Notes: generated by a model from the sequence alone, not told the origin. DNA of 64,000 bases from Ohtaekwangia koreensis (GCF_900167975.1 NZ_FUZU01000002.1:1185501-1249500), one strand, 5' to 3'; numbered from the stretch's first letter, positions 25,616 to 36,023 are shown. A program made the numbers and translations.

Positions 25616-26752
25616 TTATTCTGCCTTCTCCTCTGAATCTGTTATTTTCTTCTCTGTATCCGTTTTGTCTTGTATATCTTCTTTCTTCGGATTCTCTGCC
25701 GGAGGTGGAGGCGGTGCAAGCGAAACGTGAAATCCGGTTACAAAGTAAATTTCCTTTTTTAGCAGCTCTTCGTAGATTTTCAAATTTATATTCTGTTGAA
25801 TATCCATGAACTTATTAAAATCCGGATTCAACACAAAATATACTACTTCAAAACGCAAACTCCAGTCACCATACGTTGCAAAATGAGCACGATCAAATCG
25901 TGTAAGCTCTTGCTGCTCCACCACCGTTTTTATAATACCCGGAACCATCGCTATTTTTTCAAGTGGTGTGCGGTAATCTATATTTAGGGTAAACACAATT
26001 CTTCGATCGGACAGTCGCTTATAGTTATGGATGCGCGCACCTGTAAGGTTCGCGTTACCGATCACAACTTGTTCACCAGAAAGACTTCGGAGGCGTGTTG
26101 TTTTCAACCCGATGTATTCGATCGATCCCATCTTATCATCCACTACAATGAAATCACCAACTTCAAACGGCCGGTCAAAAAATATTACAAAGTAGTTGAA
26201 TAAATCGCCCAGTATATTTTGTGCCGCCAACGCAACGGCAACACCTCCTATACCAAGTCCCGTAATGATAGTCGTTACATTATATCCCAGGTTGTCAATC
26301 AGAAATACAATCCCCAGAATCCAGATCACCAAATTGACAAGCAGCATAACACCCGCCAGTTGCTTTATCTTCTCTTCACCGTTCTCTTGCCTCCGTATAT
26401 AGTTTTGAAGCAGCATTAATATAGTCGAAGAGAGGAGTCTCAACACAAAGAATGTAATAACAACCGCTGTAGCAATGCGAAGTACCTGTTGTGTTTTGAC
26501 GGAAAGCTCCAGGTAATTTAATCCGGCATAAATAATGAAATAATACATGGCCGGAATCCCAAAGCGTTCAATGCTTTCCACAATGAAATTGTCGCCTGTG
26601 TTCGAAGTTTTCTCCGATAGTTTCTTTAGCTGCTTTAGGATGGATCCTTTAAATAGGCGCAATAATGCAAGTCCGAAAACGATAATGGAAGCGGCAATGA
26701 TGTACTCCAGAACGGTGTTGTTAAAATATTCCTTCTCAAGAATTTCATTCAT
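25616..26752 (-). CDS. Mechanosensitive channel, MscS family
   Basis: 378 residues with four or five N-terminal hydrophobic segments and the MscS pore and beta domain. The pore-lining helix is GLGIGGVAVALAAQNILGD, with the Gly/Ala packing pattern of TM3, followed by FVIFFDRPFEVGDFI, the start of the cytoplasmic vestibule. The C-terminal tail after APPPPPAE is highly charged, Lys/Glu rich and probably disordered. Such channels open under membrane tension and release solutes during hypo-osmotic shock. It is divergent from the A2M gene across 151 bases. Confidence 0.93.
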   Translation of the reverse strand: MNEILEKEYFNNTVLEYIIAASIIVFGLALLRLFKGSILKQLKKLSEKTSNTGDNFIVESIERFGIPAMYYFIIYAGLNYLELSVKTQQVLRIATAVVITFFVLRLLSSTILMLLQNYIRRQENGEEKIKQLAGVMLLVNLVIWILGIVFLIDNLGYNVTTIITGLGIGGVAVALAAQNILGDLFNYFVIFFDRPFEVGDFIVVDDKMGSIEYIGLKTTRLRSLSGEQVVIGNANLTGARIHNYKRLSDRRIVFTLNIDYRTPLEKIAMVPGIIKTVVEQQELTRFDRAHFATYGDWSLRFEVVYFVLNPDFNKFMDIQQNINLKIYEELLKKEIYFVTGFHVSLAPPPPPAENPKKEDIQDKTDTEKKITDSEEKAE

Positions 26753-26903
26753 AATCCACGTGTAAACCCTTACGTTGTAAAAACAGATGCCAACCCGTTA
26801 CGCGTAAAAATTTAAAAGGATATTTTTCATAAAGTAAATGCAGTTTTTTGCTTACCGTTCTCCAAAAAATCTCAATCTTTAGGGCTCTAACCTGACTCTC
26901 AAC

Positions 26904-29900
26904 ATGAACAGTTTGCCCTGGAAAAAAATTGCCATCGGAGCGGTGGCCGTTACCATCGTTATTGCCGGAATATTCTATTACACAACCAGTAAAGGAACCA
27001 AGCCAGCACCCAGTTACATCAACCCTGCCTTCGGAGAATATATAACCTCCTATAGCGCAGGCGTGTTGCCGTCCGGCACAACCGTGCGCATCATCTTAGC
27101 AAAAGATGCCGTTGACTCTGCTATGATCGGACAGGAAAGTTCAGTGAAATTATTTTCGCTGAGTCCATCGGTAAGTGGTAAAACTGTTTGGTTAGATAGA
27201 CGTACCGTTGAATTCAAACCGGAAGCCCGTCTTGTTTCTGGTCAGATATATGAGGTGAAGTTCGATCTCTCAAAATTGCTTGAGGTTCCCGATGAACTGC
27301 GCACCTTCGAATATACCTTCCAGGTAATCCCACAAAATTTTGAAGTGTCAGTTGATAACATCAAGCCCTATATAAAGACGGAATTGAAACGTCAGAAAAT
27401 TGAAGGGACACTTTCGACAGCCGATTTTGCTGAGAGCACTTCCGTGGAACAAATGCTGCTGCCGGAACAAGAAGGAAAAAGCCTGAAGGTTTCCTGGACG
27501 CATAACCCTGATGGTAAACAACATGCTTTCATTGTTGAAGATGTAACGCGAAAAGAGCAAGCCAGTAAAGTAAAGCTTGCCGTAACCGGTAATCCTTTAG
27601 GCGTTAACCGGAATGAAGATGAAGAAGTAGAGATTCCTTCGCTGAGCGATTTTAAATTGATGAATGCGAAAGTCGTTCAGAATCCAAATCAATATGTAGT
27701 GCTTCAGTTTTCAGATCCTCTGAAAGAGAAGCAAACACTGGAAGGCCTCATTACTATAGCGGACTTAAACGATCTTGATTTTGATATACATGATAATGAG
27801 ATCTGGGTATATCCTCCGGTAAGGCAAACAGGATCGAAGACAGTACGCATTGATGCCGGTATACGAAATATACTCGACTATAAAATGAAAGCTGCCACTA
27901 CTGCCGAAATTGTTTTTGAGCAGCTGGCGCCTTCTGTACGCTTTACAGGTAAAGGTTCTATACTTCCAAGCACCGATGGACTTGTGCTTCCATTCGAAGC
28001 GGTTAACCTCAATGCTGTAGACGTTACGATTGTAAAGATTTTTGAAAATAACATTCTTCAATTCTTCCAGGTGAACAACCTTGAAGGAAACCAGGAGTTA
28101 CGAAGAGTTGGAAAAAAAGTACTGACCAAAACAATCCAGCTTGATAATGCCGGTGTTACTGATCTTGGTAAATGGAATCGCTTTACACTTGACCTTTCTA
28201 AATTGATCAATACCGAACCCGGTGCTATATACCAGGTGAAGATGAGTTTTAAGAAAGCGTACTCAACCTATAACTGCGATGGTGAAGAAGACACCGGTGA
28301 AGAAAGCGAAGGACAATTCGATGAGTATGAAAGTGATTATGGCTATGATTATGATGGCGGGTATTACGAGTCGTACGATGAGTATTATTACGAAGGAGAT
28401 TATGATTGGGAGGAACGCGATAATCCGTGCCACTCATCTTACTATACGTCGAGTCGCGCGATCAAGCGTAATGTTCTCGCTTCCGATTTAGGACTTACTG
28501 CCAAAAGTGGTGACGATGGTAATACATTGATTTTTATTAACGACCTGAAAACAACTCAACCTATGTCCGGTGTGCAAGTGGAGTTGTATGACTTTCAGCA
28601 ACAGCTTATCGGTACAGCCACAACGGATTCAGAAGGTAAAGCAGGTATAAGTTCTAAAGAGCAACCCTTTGCTATTATAGCTAAGAATGGTTTGCAACGA
28701 GGCTATCTTAAAGTAACAAATGGAGATGCACTTTCCGTGAGCAACTTCGATGTATCCGGCGAAGTAGTGCAGCGTGGTATAAAAGGATTCCTGTATGGCG
28801 ACCGTGGCGTGTGGCGCCCAGGGGACTCGTTGTATCTTACATTTATACTCGAAGACAAGAATAAATTATTGCCGCCATCGCACCCGGTAGTATTTGAGAT
28901 GTCTAATCCACAAGGACAAATGGTAAACCGATTGGTGCGATCATCTTCTGAAAATGGGTTCTATAAATTTGCTACCGCGACCAGTGCCGATGCCCCTACC
29001 GGAAATTGGACAGGCCGCATAAAAGTTGGTGGCACTGAATTCACGCAGACCTTGAAGATCGAAACTGTAAAGCCAAATCGCTTAAAGATAAACCTGGACT
29101 TTGGGACTGATAAATTCACGTCATCGAACGTAACAGGTAAGCTGGATGTGAAATGGCTCCACGGAGCTCCAGGCCGAAACCTCAAGGCAGAATTTGAAAT
29201 GCTATTGGTAAAGGTGCCGACAGAGTTCCCTAAGTATCCGGAGTATATATTTGAAGATCCGGCCCGCGAGTTCTATAGTGAAGCAACACCTGTATTTGAG
29301 GGGCTCACGGACGATGAAGGAAAGGCTACCGTGAATGTAAGTCTTGAATCGAGCTATGCAGCTCCCGGATTTTTGAATGCCATCTTCCGCGGAAAAGTAT
29401 TTGAAGAGAGCGGTAATTTCAGCATCGACCGGTTTAATGTACCATACTCACCGTACGATAGCTATGTAGGAGTGAAAGTTCCGGAGGGCGAACAATATAG
29501 TGGTATACTATATTTCGACAAACCACATCAGATAGATTTCGTAACACTCGACCCTGCCGGGAATCCTATATCACGCAACGACATCGAGATCAGCATGTAT
29601 AAACTTGGCTGGCGCTGGTGGTGGGATAACTCCGAGGAGAATCTCGCGAACTACGTGGAAGATTCATACTCCAAACTCATCAAGAGCGGTAAAACAAAGA
29701 CGGTAAATGGAAAAGGTAACTGGACCTTTGAAATGAAAACCGGTGAGCACGAATACGGAAGATATTTTGTGAGAGCCTGCGACCCCGTCTCAGGTCACTG
29801 TACCGGGCAAATTATATATATCGATGAGCCTGGCTGGTATAGCCGTAACCGTGGTGACGATTCCAAAGGTGGAGCAACTATGCTTTCGTTTACAACGGAT

Positions 29901-32498
29901 AAAACATCTTATAATATAGGAGAGAAGGTAAGTGTTACAATCCCGAGCGGAGCTGAGGGTGGCCGCGCCCTGGTAAGTATCGAGAATGGAAGTAAAGTAT
30001 TGAAAACGTATTGGGTAGAGACACAACAAGGTGAAACGAAATTCAACTTTGATGTATCCAGCGAAATGGCGCCCAATGTATATATACATGTAGCGTTGCT
30101 GCAGCCTCACGCGCAAACGATCAACGATTTACCGATTCGCCTGTATGGTGTTTCATCCATCCGGGTAGAAGATCCGAATACACATCTTGAACCGATCATC
30201 TCCATGCCCGATGTATTGGAGCCTGGTCAGGAAGTCACAATTAAAATTTCGGAGAAGTCCAAACGAAAAATGACATATACCATTGCCGTTGTTGACGAAG
30301 GCTTACTGGACATTACCCGGTTTAAAACGCCCGATGCATGGAATCGTTTTTATGCACGCGAAGCGCTGGGGGTTCATACCTGGGATATGTATGATGATGT
30401 AATGGGAGCGTTTGGTGCTCGCATTGAACGATTGCTGGCCGTAGGTGGTGATGCCGAAGGTGCTGCAAAAGAAGATGATGTACGCGCAAATCGTTTTAAA
30501 CCAGTAGTAAAATTCTTCGGTCCATTTACACTGGATGGAAGTTCGGATTCACATACGTTCATCATGCCTCAATATATAGGCTCGGTGAAAACGATGGTCG
30601 TTGCCGGATATGAAGGTGCATATGGAAAAGCTGAAAAGGCAGTGCCGGTACGTAAGCCATTAATGGTACTCGCTACTTTACCACGTGTTCTCGGACCTGA
30701 AGAAACACTGAAACTTCCGATCACATTATTTACACAGGAAAAAAGTATCAAGAATGTAAAGATCGATGTAAAGGTATCAGGCCCGGTTACCATTACAGGT
30801 GGAGCAAGTAAATCTATAACAATGCCGGCAAGTGGTGATATCACTGTTGATTTTGATGTTGCTGTAAAATCAGAAGCTGGTATAGCAAAGGTTGAAGTAA
30901 CAGCAAGCTCTGGTAAATTCACTTCGACTGATGTTATAGAGATCGAAGTACGGAATCCAAATCTTCCGGTAACGAAAGTAACGGAGTCGCTACTGGACGC
31001 AGGTAAGACATGGGCAGCAGACGCTATACCGTTTGGTATTGCCGGAACGAACACCGCTATACTAGAGGTGTCCAATATGCCTCCGATTAATCTCGGCTCA
31101 CGATTACGTTATCTCATTCAGTATCCACACGGTTGTATCGAGCAAACTACATCCTCGGTATTACCACAGCTATACCTTGACCAGGTAAAAGTCCTCACGG
31201 AGATCGAACAGAAAAATGTACAGCGAAATATTACTGCGGGCATTGAACGTCTCAAGTCATTCATACAACGCGATGGAGGATTCGGGTATTGGCCGGGTGC
31301 CGAAAGTTCGGATCCCTGGGGAACAACCTATGCCGGGCACTTCCTCATCGAGGCTGAGGCGAAAGGATACTACGTTCCGGTAGATATGCTGAAGCGCTGG
31401 AAGAAGTATCAGAAAAATAAAGCATTGGAATGGAGACGTAATGACGTATACTATAACAGTGATCTGGTCCAGGCCTATCGCTTATATACACTTGCACTTG
31501 CCGGCTCCCCTGAAATAGGTGCGATGAACCGTCTGCGTGAGCAGGGCAACTTAACACCGACAGCGGCCTGGATGCTTGCCGCTTCCTATGCGAAGGCCGG
31601 ACAACCGGAAGCTGCTAAAAAACTGGTGGCAAGTCTCTCTACGAAAGTTAAACCATACCGTGAGCTGAGCTATAGCTATGGATCGGATGTGCGCGATAAA
31701 GCATTGATCCTCGAAACACTTGTATTGCTGAATGATAAAACGAAAGCTTTTGAATTGTTGAAAGAGATTTCCAAATACCTCAGCGATTATGGTTATTGGA
31801 TGAGTACACAAGAGACAGCATTCTGCCTGAAAGCTATAGGTTCATTTGCAGGTCTTGAAAAACGTGGCGACCTTAAATTCTCCTATACATTAAATGGTAA
31901 AACGATTAATGCCAGTACAGAGCTTCCGATTGCTCAGGTACAGATTCCGATTACAGGATTGAAGAAGGCAGGTATAAAAATCGTGAATGAAAGCACCGGT
32001 ATGTTATTCACGCGATTAATACAAGAAGGCACACCAGCTCGTGGACAAGAGGAGGATGCGCAAAGTAATTTAACCTTGAGTGTTCGCTATACCGATGCTG
32101 ACGGAAAAGAAATTGATCCTGCTAAGCTTGAGCAAGGAACAGAGTTTCTCGCAGAGGTAACTGTAGTACATGCGGGCACACGCTCGTCTTATGAAAATCT
32201 TGCTTTAGGACAAGTCTTCCCTTCGGGATGGGAGATTAACAACCTGCGTTTACAAGGTGATGAAGAGTTTATTAAGTCATCTGCGTTTGATTATCAGGAT
32301 ATTCGTGATGATCGGGTATATACATACTTTACATTATATACCAACGAACGCAGAACCTTCCGCGTAATGTTGACGGCAAGTTATGCCGGTACATATTATC
32401 GGCCAGCCGTGAGCTGCGAAGCGATGTATGATAAAAGTATATATGCCCGTAAAAAAGGACAAACTGTAGAAGTTGTGAAAGCTTCATCGGTTCAGTAG
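26904..32498 (+). CDS. Bacterial alpha-2-macroglobulin family protein
   Basis: 1864 residues, close to the large bacterial A2M (YfhM) type. A single N-terminal membrane segment (about 9-26) anchors it, and no lipobox Cys is seen. A series of macroglobulin-like beta domains follows, then an alpha-helical thioester domain with HGCIEQTTSS, the intact CxEQ thioester motif (Cys1411, Gln1414), and a receptor-binding-like beta domain at the end. A2Ms trap attacking proteases in the periplasm. An Asp/Glu/Tyr-rich insert is at about 457-509. The usual partner pbpC lies 3.6 kb downstream instead of next door. The hairpin-repeat array starts 10 bases after its stop and may help end transcription. Confidence 0.95.
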   Translation: MNSLPWKKIAIGAVAVTIVIAGIFYYTTSKGTKPAPSYINPAFGEYITSYSAGVLPSGTTVRIILAKDAVDSAMIGQESSVKLFSLSPSVSGKTVWLDRRTVEFKPEARLVSGQIYEVKFDLSKLLEVPDELRTFEYTFQVIPQNFEVSVDNIKPYIKTELKRQKIEGTLSTADFAESTSVEQMLLPEQEGKSLKVSWTHNPDGKQHAFIVEDVTRKEQASKVKLAVTGNPLGVNRNEDEEVEIPSLSDFKLMNAKVVQNPNQYVVLQFSDPLKEKQTLEGLITIADLNDLDFDIHDNEIWVYPPVRQTGSKTVRIDAGIRNILDYKMKAATTAEIVFEQLAPSVRFTGKGSILPSTDGLVLPFEAVNLNAVDVTIVKIFENNILQFFQVNNLEGNQELRRVGKKVLTKTIQLDNAGVTDLGKWNRFTLDLSKLINTEPGAIYQVKMSFKKAYSTYNCDGEEDTGEESEGQFDEYESDYGYDYDGGYYESYDEYYYEGDYDWEERDNPCHSSYYTSSRAIKRNVLASDLGLTAKSGDDGNTLIFINDLKTTQPMSGVQVELYDFQQQLIGTATTDSEGKAGISSKEQPFAIIAKNGLQRGYLKVTNGDALSVSNFDVSGEVVQRGIKGFLYGDRGVWRPGDSLYLTFILEDKNKLLPPSHPVVFEMSNPQGQMVNRLVRSSSENGFYKFATATSADAPTGNWTGRIKVGGTEFTQTLKIETVKPNRLKINLDFGTDKFTSSNVTGKLDVKWLHGAPGRNLKAEFEMLLVKVPTEFPKYPEYIFEDPAREFYSEATPVFEGLTDDEGKATVNVSLESSYAAPGFLNAIFRGKVFEESGNFSIDRFNVPYSPYDSYVGVKVPEGEQYSGILYFDKPHQIDFVTLDPAGNPISRNDIEISMYKLGWRWWWDNSEENLANYVEDSYSKLIKSGKTKTVNGKGNWTFEMKTGEHEYGRYFVRACDPVSGHCTGQIIYIDEPGWYSRNRGDDSKGGATMLSFTTDKTSYNIGEKVSVTIPSGAEGGRALVSIENGSKVLKTYWVETQQGETKFNFDVSSEMAPNVYIHVALLQPHAQTINDLPIRLYGVSSIRVEDPNTHLEPIISMPDVLEPGQEVTIKISEKSKRKMTYTIAVVDEGLLDITRFKTPDAWNRFYAREALGVHTWDMYDDVMGAFGARIERLLAVGGDAEGAAKEDDVRANRFKPVVKFFGPFTLDGSSDSHTFIMPQYIGSVKTMVVAGYEGAYGKAEKAVPVRKPLMVLATLPRVLGPEETLKLPITLFTQEKSIKNVKIDVKVSGPVTITGGASKSITMPASGDITVDFDVAVKSEAGIAKVEVTASSGKFTSTDVIEIEVRNPNLPVTKVTESLLDAGKTWAADAIPFGIAGTNTAILEVSNMPPINLGSRLRYLIQYPHGCIEQTTSSVLPQLYLDQVKVLTEIEQKNVQRNITAGIERLKSFIQRDGGFGYWPGAESSDPWGTTYAGHFLIEAEAKGYYVPVDMLKRWKKYQKNKALEWRRNDVYYNSDLVQAYRLYTLALAGSPEIGAMNRLREQGNLTPTAAWMLAASYAKAGQPEAAKKLVASLSTKVKPYRELSYSYGSDVRDKALILETLVLLNDKTKAFELLKEISKYLSDYGYWMSTQETAFCLKAIGSFAGLEKRGDLKFSYTLNGKTINASTELPIAQVQIPITGLKKAGIKIVNESTGMLFTRLIQEGTPARGQEEDAQSNLTLSVRYTDADGKEIDPAKLEQGTEFLAEVTVVHAGTRSSYENLALGQVFPSGWEINNLRLQGDEEFIKSSAFDYQDIRDDRVYTYFTLYTNERRTFRVMLTASYAGTYYRPAVSCEAMYDKSIYARKKGQTVEVVKASSVQ

Positions 32499-32508
32499 TT
32501 CCCATTTG

Positions 32509-32966
32509 TCTGCGTCAATCTGTGAGCTAGCGGGAAAAAATCTCCCGCAGATTTCACAGATTAACGCAGACTTTATTTTTCATTTGATCTATAGTCTAGA
32601 TGCTTTTTTGCATTATCTGCGCCCATTTGCGAGTTCAGCGGGAAAATATCTCCCGCAGATTTCGCAGATTAACGCAGACTTTATTTTTCATTTGATCTAT
32701 AGCGTAGATGTATTTTGCATGTGTCTGCGTCAACCTGTGAGCTAGCGGGAAAAAATCTCCCGCAGATTTCACAGATTAACGCAGACTTTATTTTTCGTTT
32801 GATCTATAGCGTAGATGTATTTTGCATTATCTGCGTCAATCTGCGAGTTCAGCGGGAAAAAATCTCCCGCAGATTTCACAGATCAGCGCAGACTTTATTT
32901 TTCGTTTGATCTATAGTCTAGATGCTTTTTTGCATTATCTGCGCCCATTTGCGAGTTCAGCGGGAA
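32509..32966. repeat. Tandem array of palindromic TCTGCG repeats (4.3 units, period 106-108 bp)
   Basis: Units begin at 32509, 32616, 32724, 32830 and 32938 (last one partial). Each starts with a hairpin of about 62 bases: left arm TCTGCG(T)CAATCTGTGAG.. to GCGGGA, short A-rich loop, right arm TCCCGCAGATTTCACAG.. to AACGCAGA. In unit one the hairpin spans 32509-32570 with about 23 of 27 arm positions complementary. A spacer of about 45 bases follows (CTTTATTTTTC.., GATCTATAG.., TTTTGCATTA). Together with 32967-33068 this fills the 570 bases between the A2M and GxxExxY genes. Three short frames across it encode the repeated peptide LPQISQINADFIF, a by-product of the repeat. Confidence 0.95.
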
Positions 32967-33068
32967 ACAAAACCACTCGAGTTCTGCCGGAGACATCAGG
33001 AGAAAATCGCGGTATAGTTTAATTGCAATTTTTAGCATTGCTTTGCTCCTATACTTAATACCCGTTGT

Positions 33069-33449
33069 ATGACAGAAAATGATATATCTTTCAAGATAAG
33101 AGGCGCTATCTTTAAAGTCTATAGAAATCTTGGCCCAGGCTTACTCGAGTCTGTTTACGAAGCAGTTCTTGCATATGAGTTAAAGCAACTTGGTTTACAG
33201 GTTAAAACCCAGGTGCCACTTCCCGTGCTATATGAAAATATTCACCTAGACATAGGCTTCCGCGTAGACATTCTCGTAAACGATAGCGTAATTATAGAGA
33301 TAAAATCGATTGAAGCACTCCACGAAGTACACCATAAACAAGTCTTGACCTACCTCAGATTATCAGAGAGAAAATTAGGCTTGCTGGTAAATTTTAACAC
33401 CGATAACATAAGCCGGTGTATAATTAGAAAGGTAAATGGCCTTTTATGA
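33069..33449 (+). CDS. GxxExxY family protein (PD-(D/E)XK nuclease-like)
   Basis: 126-residue member of the GxxExxY family (PDDEXK_3 type). The name motif is Gly24-x2-Glu27-x2-Tyr30 in GPGLLESVY. The nuclease-like core has Asp67 (GFRVDILV) and Glu77-x-Lys79 (IIEIKS), the layout of a PD-(D/E)XK active site, followed by a Gln91/Tyr95 helix. All key residues are intact, so the gene looks functional, though no activity has been shown to my knowledge. It stands alone 103 bases after the end of the hairpin array, and I recall the family often occurring next to such repeats. It is too small to carry a transposase. Confidence 0.93.
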   Translation: MTENDISFKIRGAIFKVYRNLGPGLLESVYEAVLAYELKQLGLQVKTQVPLPVLYENIHLDIGFRVDILVNDSVIIEIKSIEALHEVHHKQVLTYLRLSERKLGLLVNFNTDNISRCIIRKVNGLL

Positions 33450-33527
33450 TCTGATTATAACCATTCGCGAAATTATATATTGTCCCTATCTATAGGTTTT
33501 GTAGTTTAACCAGTAAACCTAAATCGC

Positions 33528-36002
33528 ATGCGGAAAATATTTATACTTCTACTGCTTGCTTTGCCTATAATTGTTATAGGGCAAAGAAAAAAAGATAAAG
33601 ATCAACCTGTTCCACCGTCAACCAACTCTTCAATTGAATCGAAAGTAAACGGCTTAAAAAAATATCCCGGCTATATTGAATTCTACTATGATGAAGGTGA
33701 GGACAAGATATGGCTGTTGATTGACAAGCTTAATAATGAATTCCTATATATAGAATCGCTGACAGCCGGTGTAGGCTCCAATGATATAGGGTTGGATCGA
33801 AATCAACTCGGACGTGAGCGGGTTGTACGGTTTGAGCGAAGAGGTTCAAAAGTGTTGATGATCGAACCGAACACTTTCTACAGAGCGATCAGTAATAACG
33901 CGTTGGAACGGAAAGCTGTGAGAGAATCTTTTGCTGAATCTGTTCTATGGGGATTTACAATAGCAGCCGAAGACAACGGAAAGGTATTGGTAGACGCAAC
34001 TGATTTCTTTTTACAAGATGTTCATGATGTAATTGGAACACTGCGCTCGACACAACAAGGCAATTATAGTCTTGATAAATCCAGAAGCGCTTTCTATCCG
34101 GAGCGCATTCGTAACTTTCCTCTTAATGCTGAGTTTGAAGTAACACTTACCTTCACAGGACAACCTTCCGGAAGCTATATCCGCAGTGTAGCGCCAACAC
34201 CGGGTAGTGTTACTATACGCGAACATTTTTCATTTGTTCAGTTACCGGATAACAACTACAAGCCTCGGAAGTTTGATCCACGTGCTGGCTATTTTACCAC
34301 ATCTTATTATGACTACGCTACACCGATCAGTGAGCCAATCGAAAAAAGATTTATAAACCGTCATCGTCTCGAAAAGAAGGATCCCTCAGCAACTCTGAGT
34401 GAAGCAGTGGAACCAATTATATACTATATGGATCCCGGTGCGCCTGAACCTATACGTTCAGCGTTGATAGACGGAGCGAAATGGTGGAACCAGGCATTTG
34501 AAGCAGCGGGGTATAAAGATGCATTTCGTGTAGAGCTACTGCCCGAGGATGCCGACCCGATGGACGTTCGGTATAACGTTATCAACTGGGTTCATCGATC
34601 AACACGTGGCTGGTCGTATGGTGCCTCCGTTACAGACCCACGTACCGGTGAGATTATTAAAGGACACGTTACACTTGGATCATTGCGTGTGCGTCAGGAT
34701 TTTCTGATCGCGGAAGGATTGCTTGCACCGTATGAAGAAGGGAAGCCGGTAAATAAAGCTATGGAAGAAATGGCACTGGCGCGTTTACGACAGTTAGCGG
34801 CACATGAGATTGGACATACACTTGGACTTGCACATGCCTATACTTCCAGTACGGAGAATCTGGCTTCGGTAATGGACTATCCTCATCCGGCTACGAGTAT
34901 AGTAAATGGAAAGATAGATTTGTCGAATGCGTATGATGCAAAAATCGGTGCGTTCGATAAAGTATCGATCACCTATGGCTACCAGGATTTTGCTGAGGGC
35001 ATAGATGAAGATAAAGCGCTCGATGCTATCATTCAGAATTCTCTTAAAGCAGGCCTTACGTTTTTATCAGATCAGGATGCCCGTCCTTTGGGAGGCGCTC
35101 ATCCCTATGCACACTTGTGGGACAACGGTGCTGATGCTACCGATGAATTGAACCACGTACTACAAGTTCGATCTATAGCCTTGAAGAATTTTGGCGAACG
35201 AAATATTAAGCCACAGACACCTATGGCTACGCTGGAGGAAGTATTGGTTCCTATATATTTCTTTCATCGCTACCAGGTTGAATCTGTAGTAAAAGTAATT
35301 GGTGGTATAAATTACCGTTATGCGCTTAGGGGTGATGGCCAACCGGTAGCAGATTTACTTCCGCCACTGCAACAGACAAAAGCGTTGGATGCATTATTAA
35401 AAACGGTTGAACCTATATCGCTGATGCTTCCTGAAAATTTACTCAAGAGTATACCTCCGCGCCCCATCGGTTATCAGCGACATCGTGAGTTGACAAATGG
35501 AAAGACCGGGTTGACGTTCGATCCGTTGGCATTGGCGGAGACCGCTGCTGATATGACCTATAGCTTAATGTTACACCCGGCACGTGCAAACAGGTTGGTG
35601 GAGCATCATGCACGTGATATAAATCAACCCAGTCTGGAAAGCGTTCTCGATAAAATGATAGCACGTTCATTTAAACTTACCCCGCAGCCAGGCTATGAAG
35701 GCGCTGTGCTGATGAGTATAGATGGGGCGCTATTCTCGAATTTGGCAAAGCTGGCATCTTCAAAAGATGCATCGTTGTCAACACGTGCTATAACTTCGTT
35801 GAAGCTTGATCAATTGAAAGCGTGGCTCAAACAAAAAGGTCCGCTAACGGCAAACGAAGAATGGAAAGCATTCTATAGCTATACCGCTTCGCTTATTGAA
35901 AAATTGCAAAGTAATCCCGAAGAGTTTAGAGCTGATTATCCTTTGGACGCGCCTCCCGGCATGCCCATCGGAACCCTTGATATGGACTTCTGCGGAAATT
36001 AA
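33528..36002 (+). CDS. Secreted zinc metalloprotease (HExxHxxxxxH type, DUF5117/DUF5118)
   Basis: 824 residues with a signal peptide (cleavage after VIGQ). The metzincin-like zinc motif HEIGHTLGLAH gives ligands His426, His430 and His436 with catalytic Glu427, and a Met-turn-like SVMDYP follows 26 residues later. N-terminal DUF5118/DUF5117 regions precede it, the arrangement of large Bacteroidota proteases of unknown substrate. It sits between an A2M protease inhibitor and a cell-wall synthase, so a link to periplasmic proteolysis control is tempting but unproven. Followed by a hairpin terminator at 36024. Confidence 0.93.
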   Translation: MRKIFILLLLALPIIVIGQRKKDKDQPVPPSTNSSIESKVNGLKKYPGYIEFYYDEGEDKIWLLIDKLNNEFLYIESLTAGVGSNDIGLDRNQLGRERVVRFERRGSKVLMIEPNTFYRAISNNALERKAVRESFAESVLWGFTIAAEDNGKVLVDATDFFLQDVHDVIGTLRSTQQGNYSLDKSRSAFYPERIRNFPLNAEFEVTLTFTGQPSGSYIRSVAPTPGSVTIREHFSFVQLPDNNYKPRKFDPRAGYFTTSYYDYATPISEPIEKRFINRHRLEKKDPSATLSEAVEPIIYYMDPGAPEPIRSALIDGAKWWNQAFEAAGYKDAFRVELLPEDADPMDVRYNVINWVHRSTRGWSYGASVTDPRTGEIIKGHVTLGSLRVRQDFLIAEGLLAPYEEGKPVNKAMEEMALARLRQLAAHEIGHTLGLAHAYTSSTENLASVMDYPHPATSIVNGKIDLSNAYDAKIGAFDKVSITYGYQDFAEGIDEDKALDAIIQNSLKAGLTFLSDQDARPLGGAHPYAHLWDNGADATDELNHVLQVRSIALKNFGERNIKPQTPMATLEEVLVPIYFFHRYQVESVVKVIGGINYRYALRGDGQPVADLLPPLQQTKALDALLKTVEPISLMLPENLLKSIPPRPIGYQRHRELTNGKTGLTFDPLALAETAADMTYSLMLHPARANRLVEHHARDINQPSLESVLDKMIARSFKLTPQPGYEGAVLMSIDGALFSNLAKLASSKDASLSTRAITSLKLDQLKAWLKQKGPLTANEEWKAFYSYTASLIEKLQSNPEEFRADYPLDAPPGMPIGTLDMDFCGN

Positions 36003-36023
36003 CAGTCCAATATATTATTTGCG

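Noticed and set aside
32509-32966. CRISPR array
   Set aside because: The spacers between repeats are themselves nearly identical, the repeat is about 62 bp and palindromic, and there are no cas genes.
32506-33022. Three plus-strand ORFs (32506-32745, 32715-32909, 32822-33022) encoding repeated LPQISQINADFIF peptides
   Set aside because: They are translations of the palindromic repeat array, start and stop inside repeat units, and share the same peptide because the DNA repeats. A similar spurious peptide is familiar from many genomes.
33069-33449. Transposase of an insertion sequence
   Set aside because: GxxExxY proteins have a PD-(D/E)XK-like core but no transposase catalytic pattern, and there are no terminal inverted repeats or target duplications that I could find around the gene.
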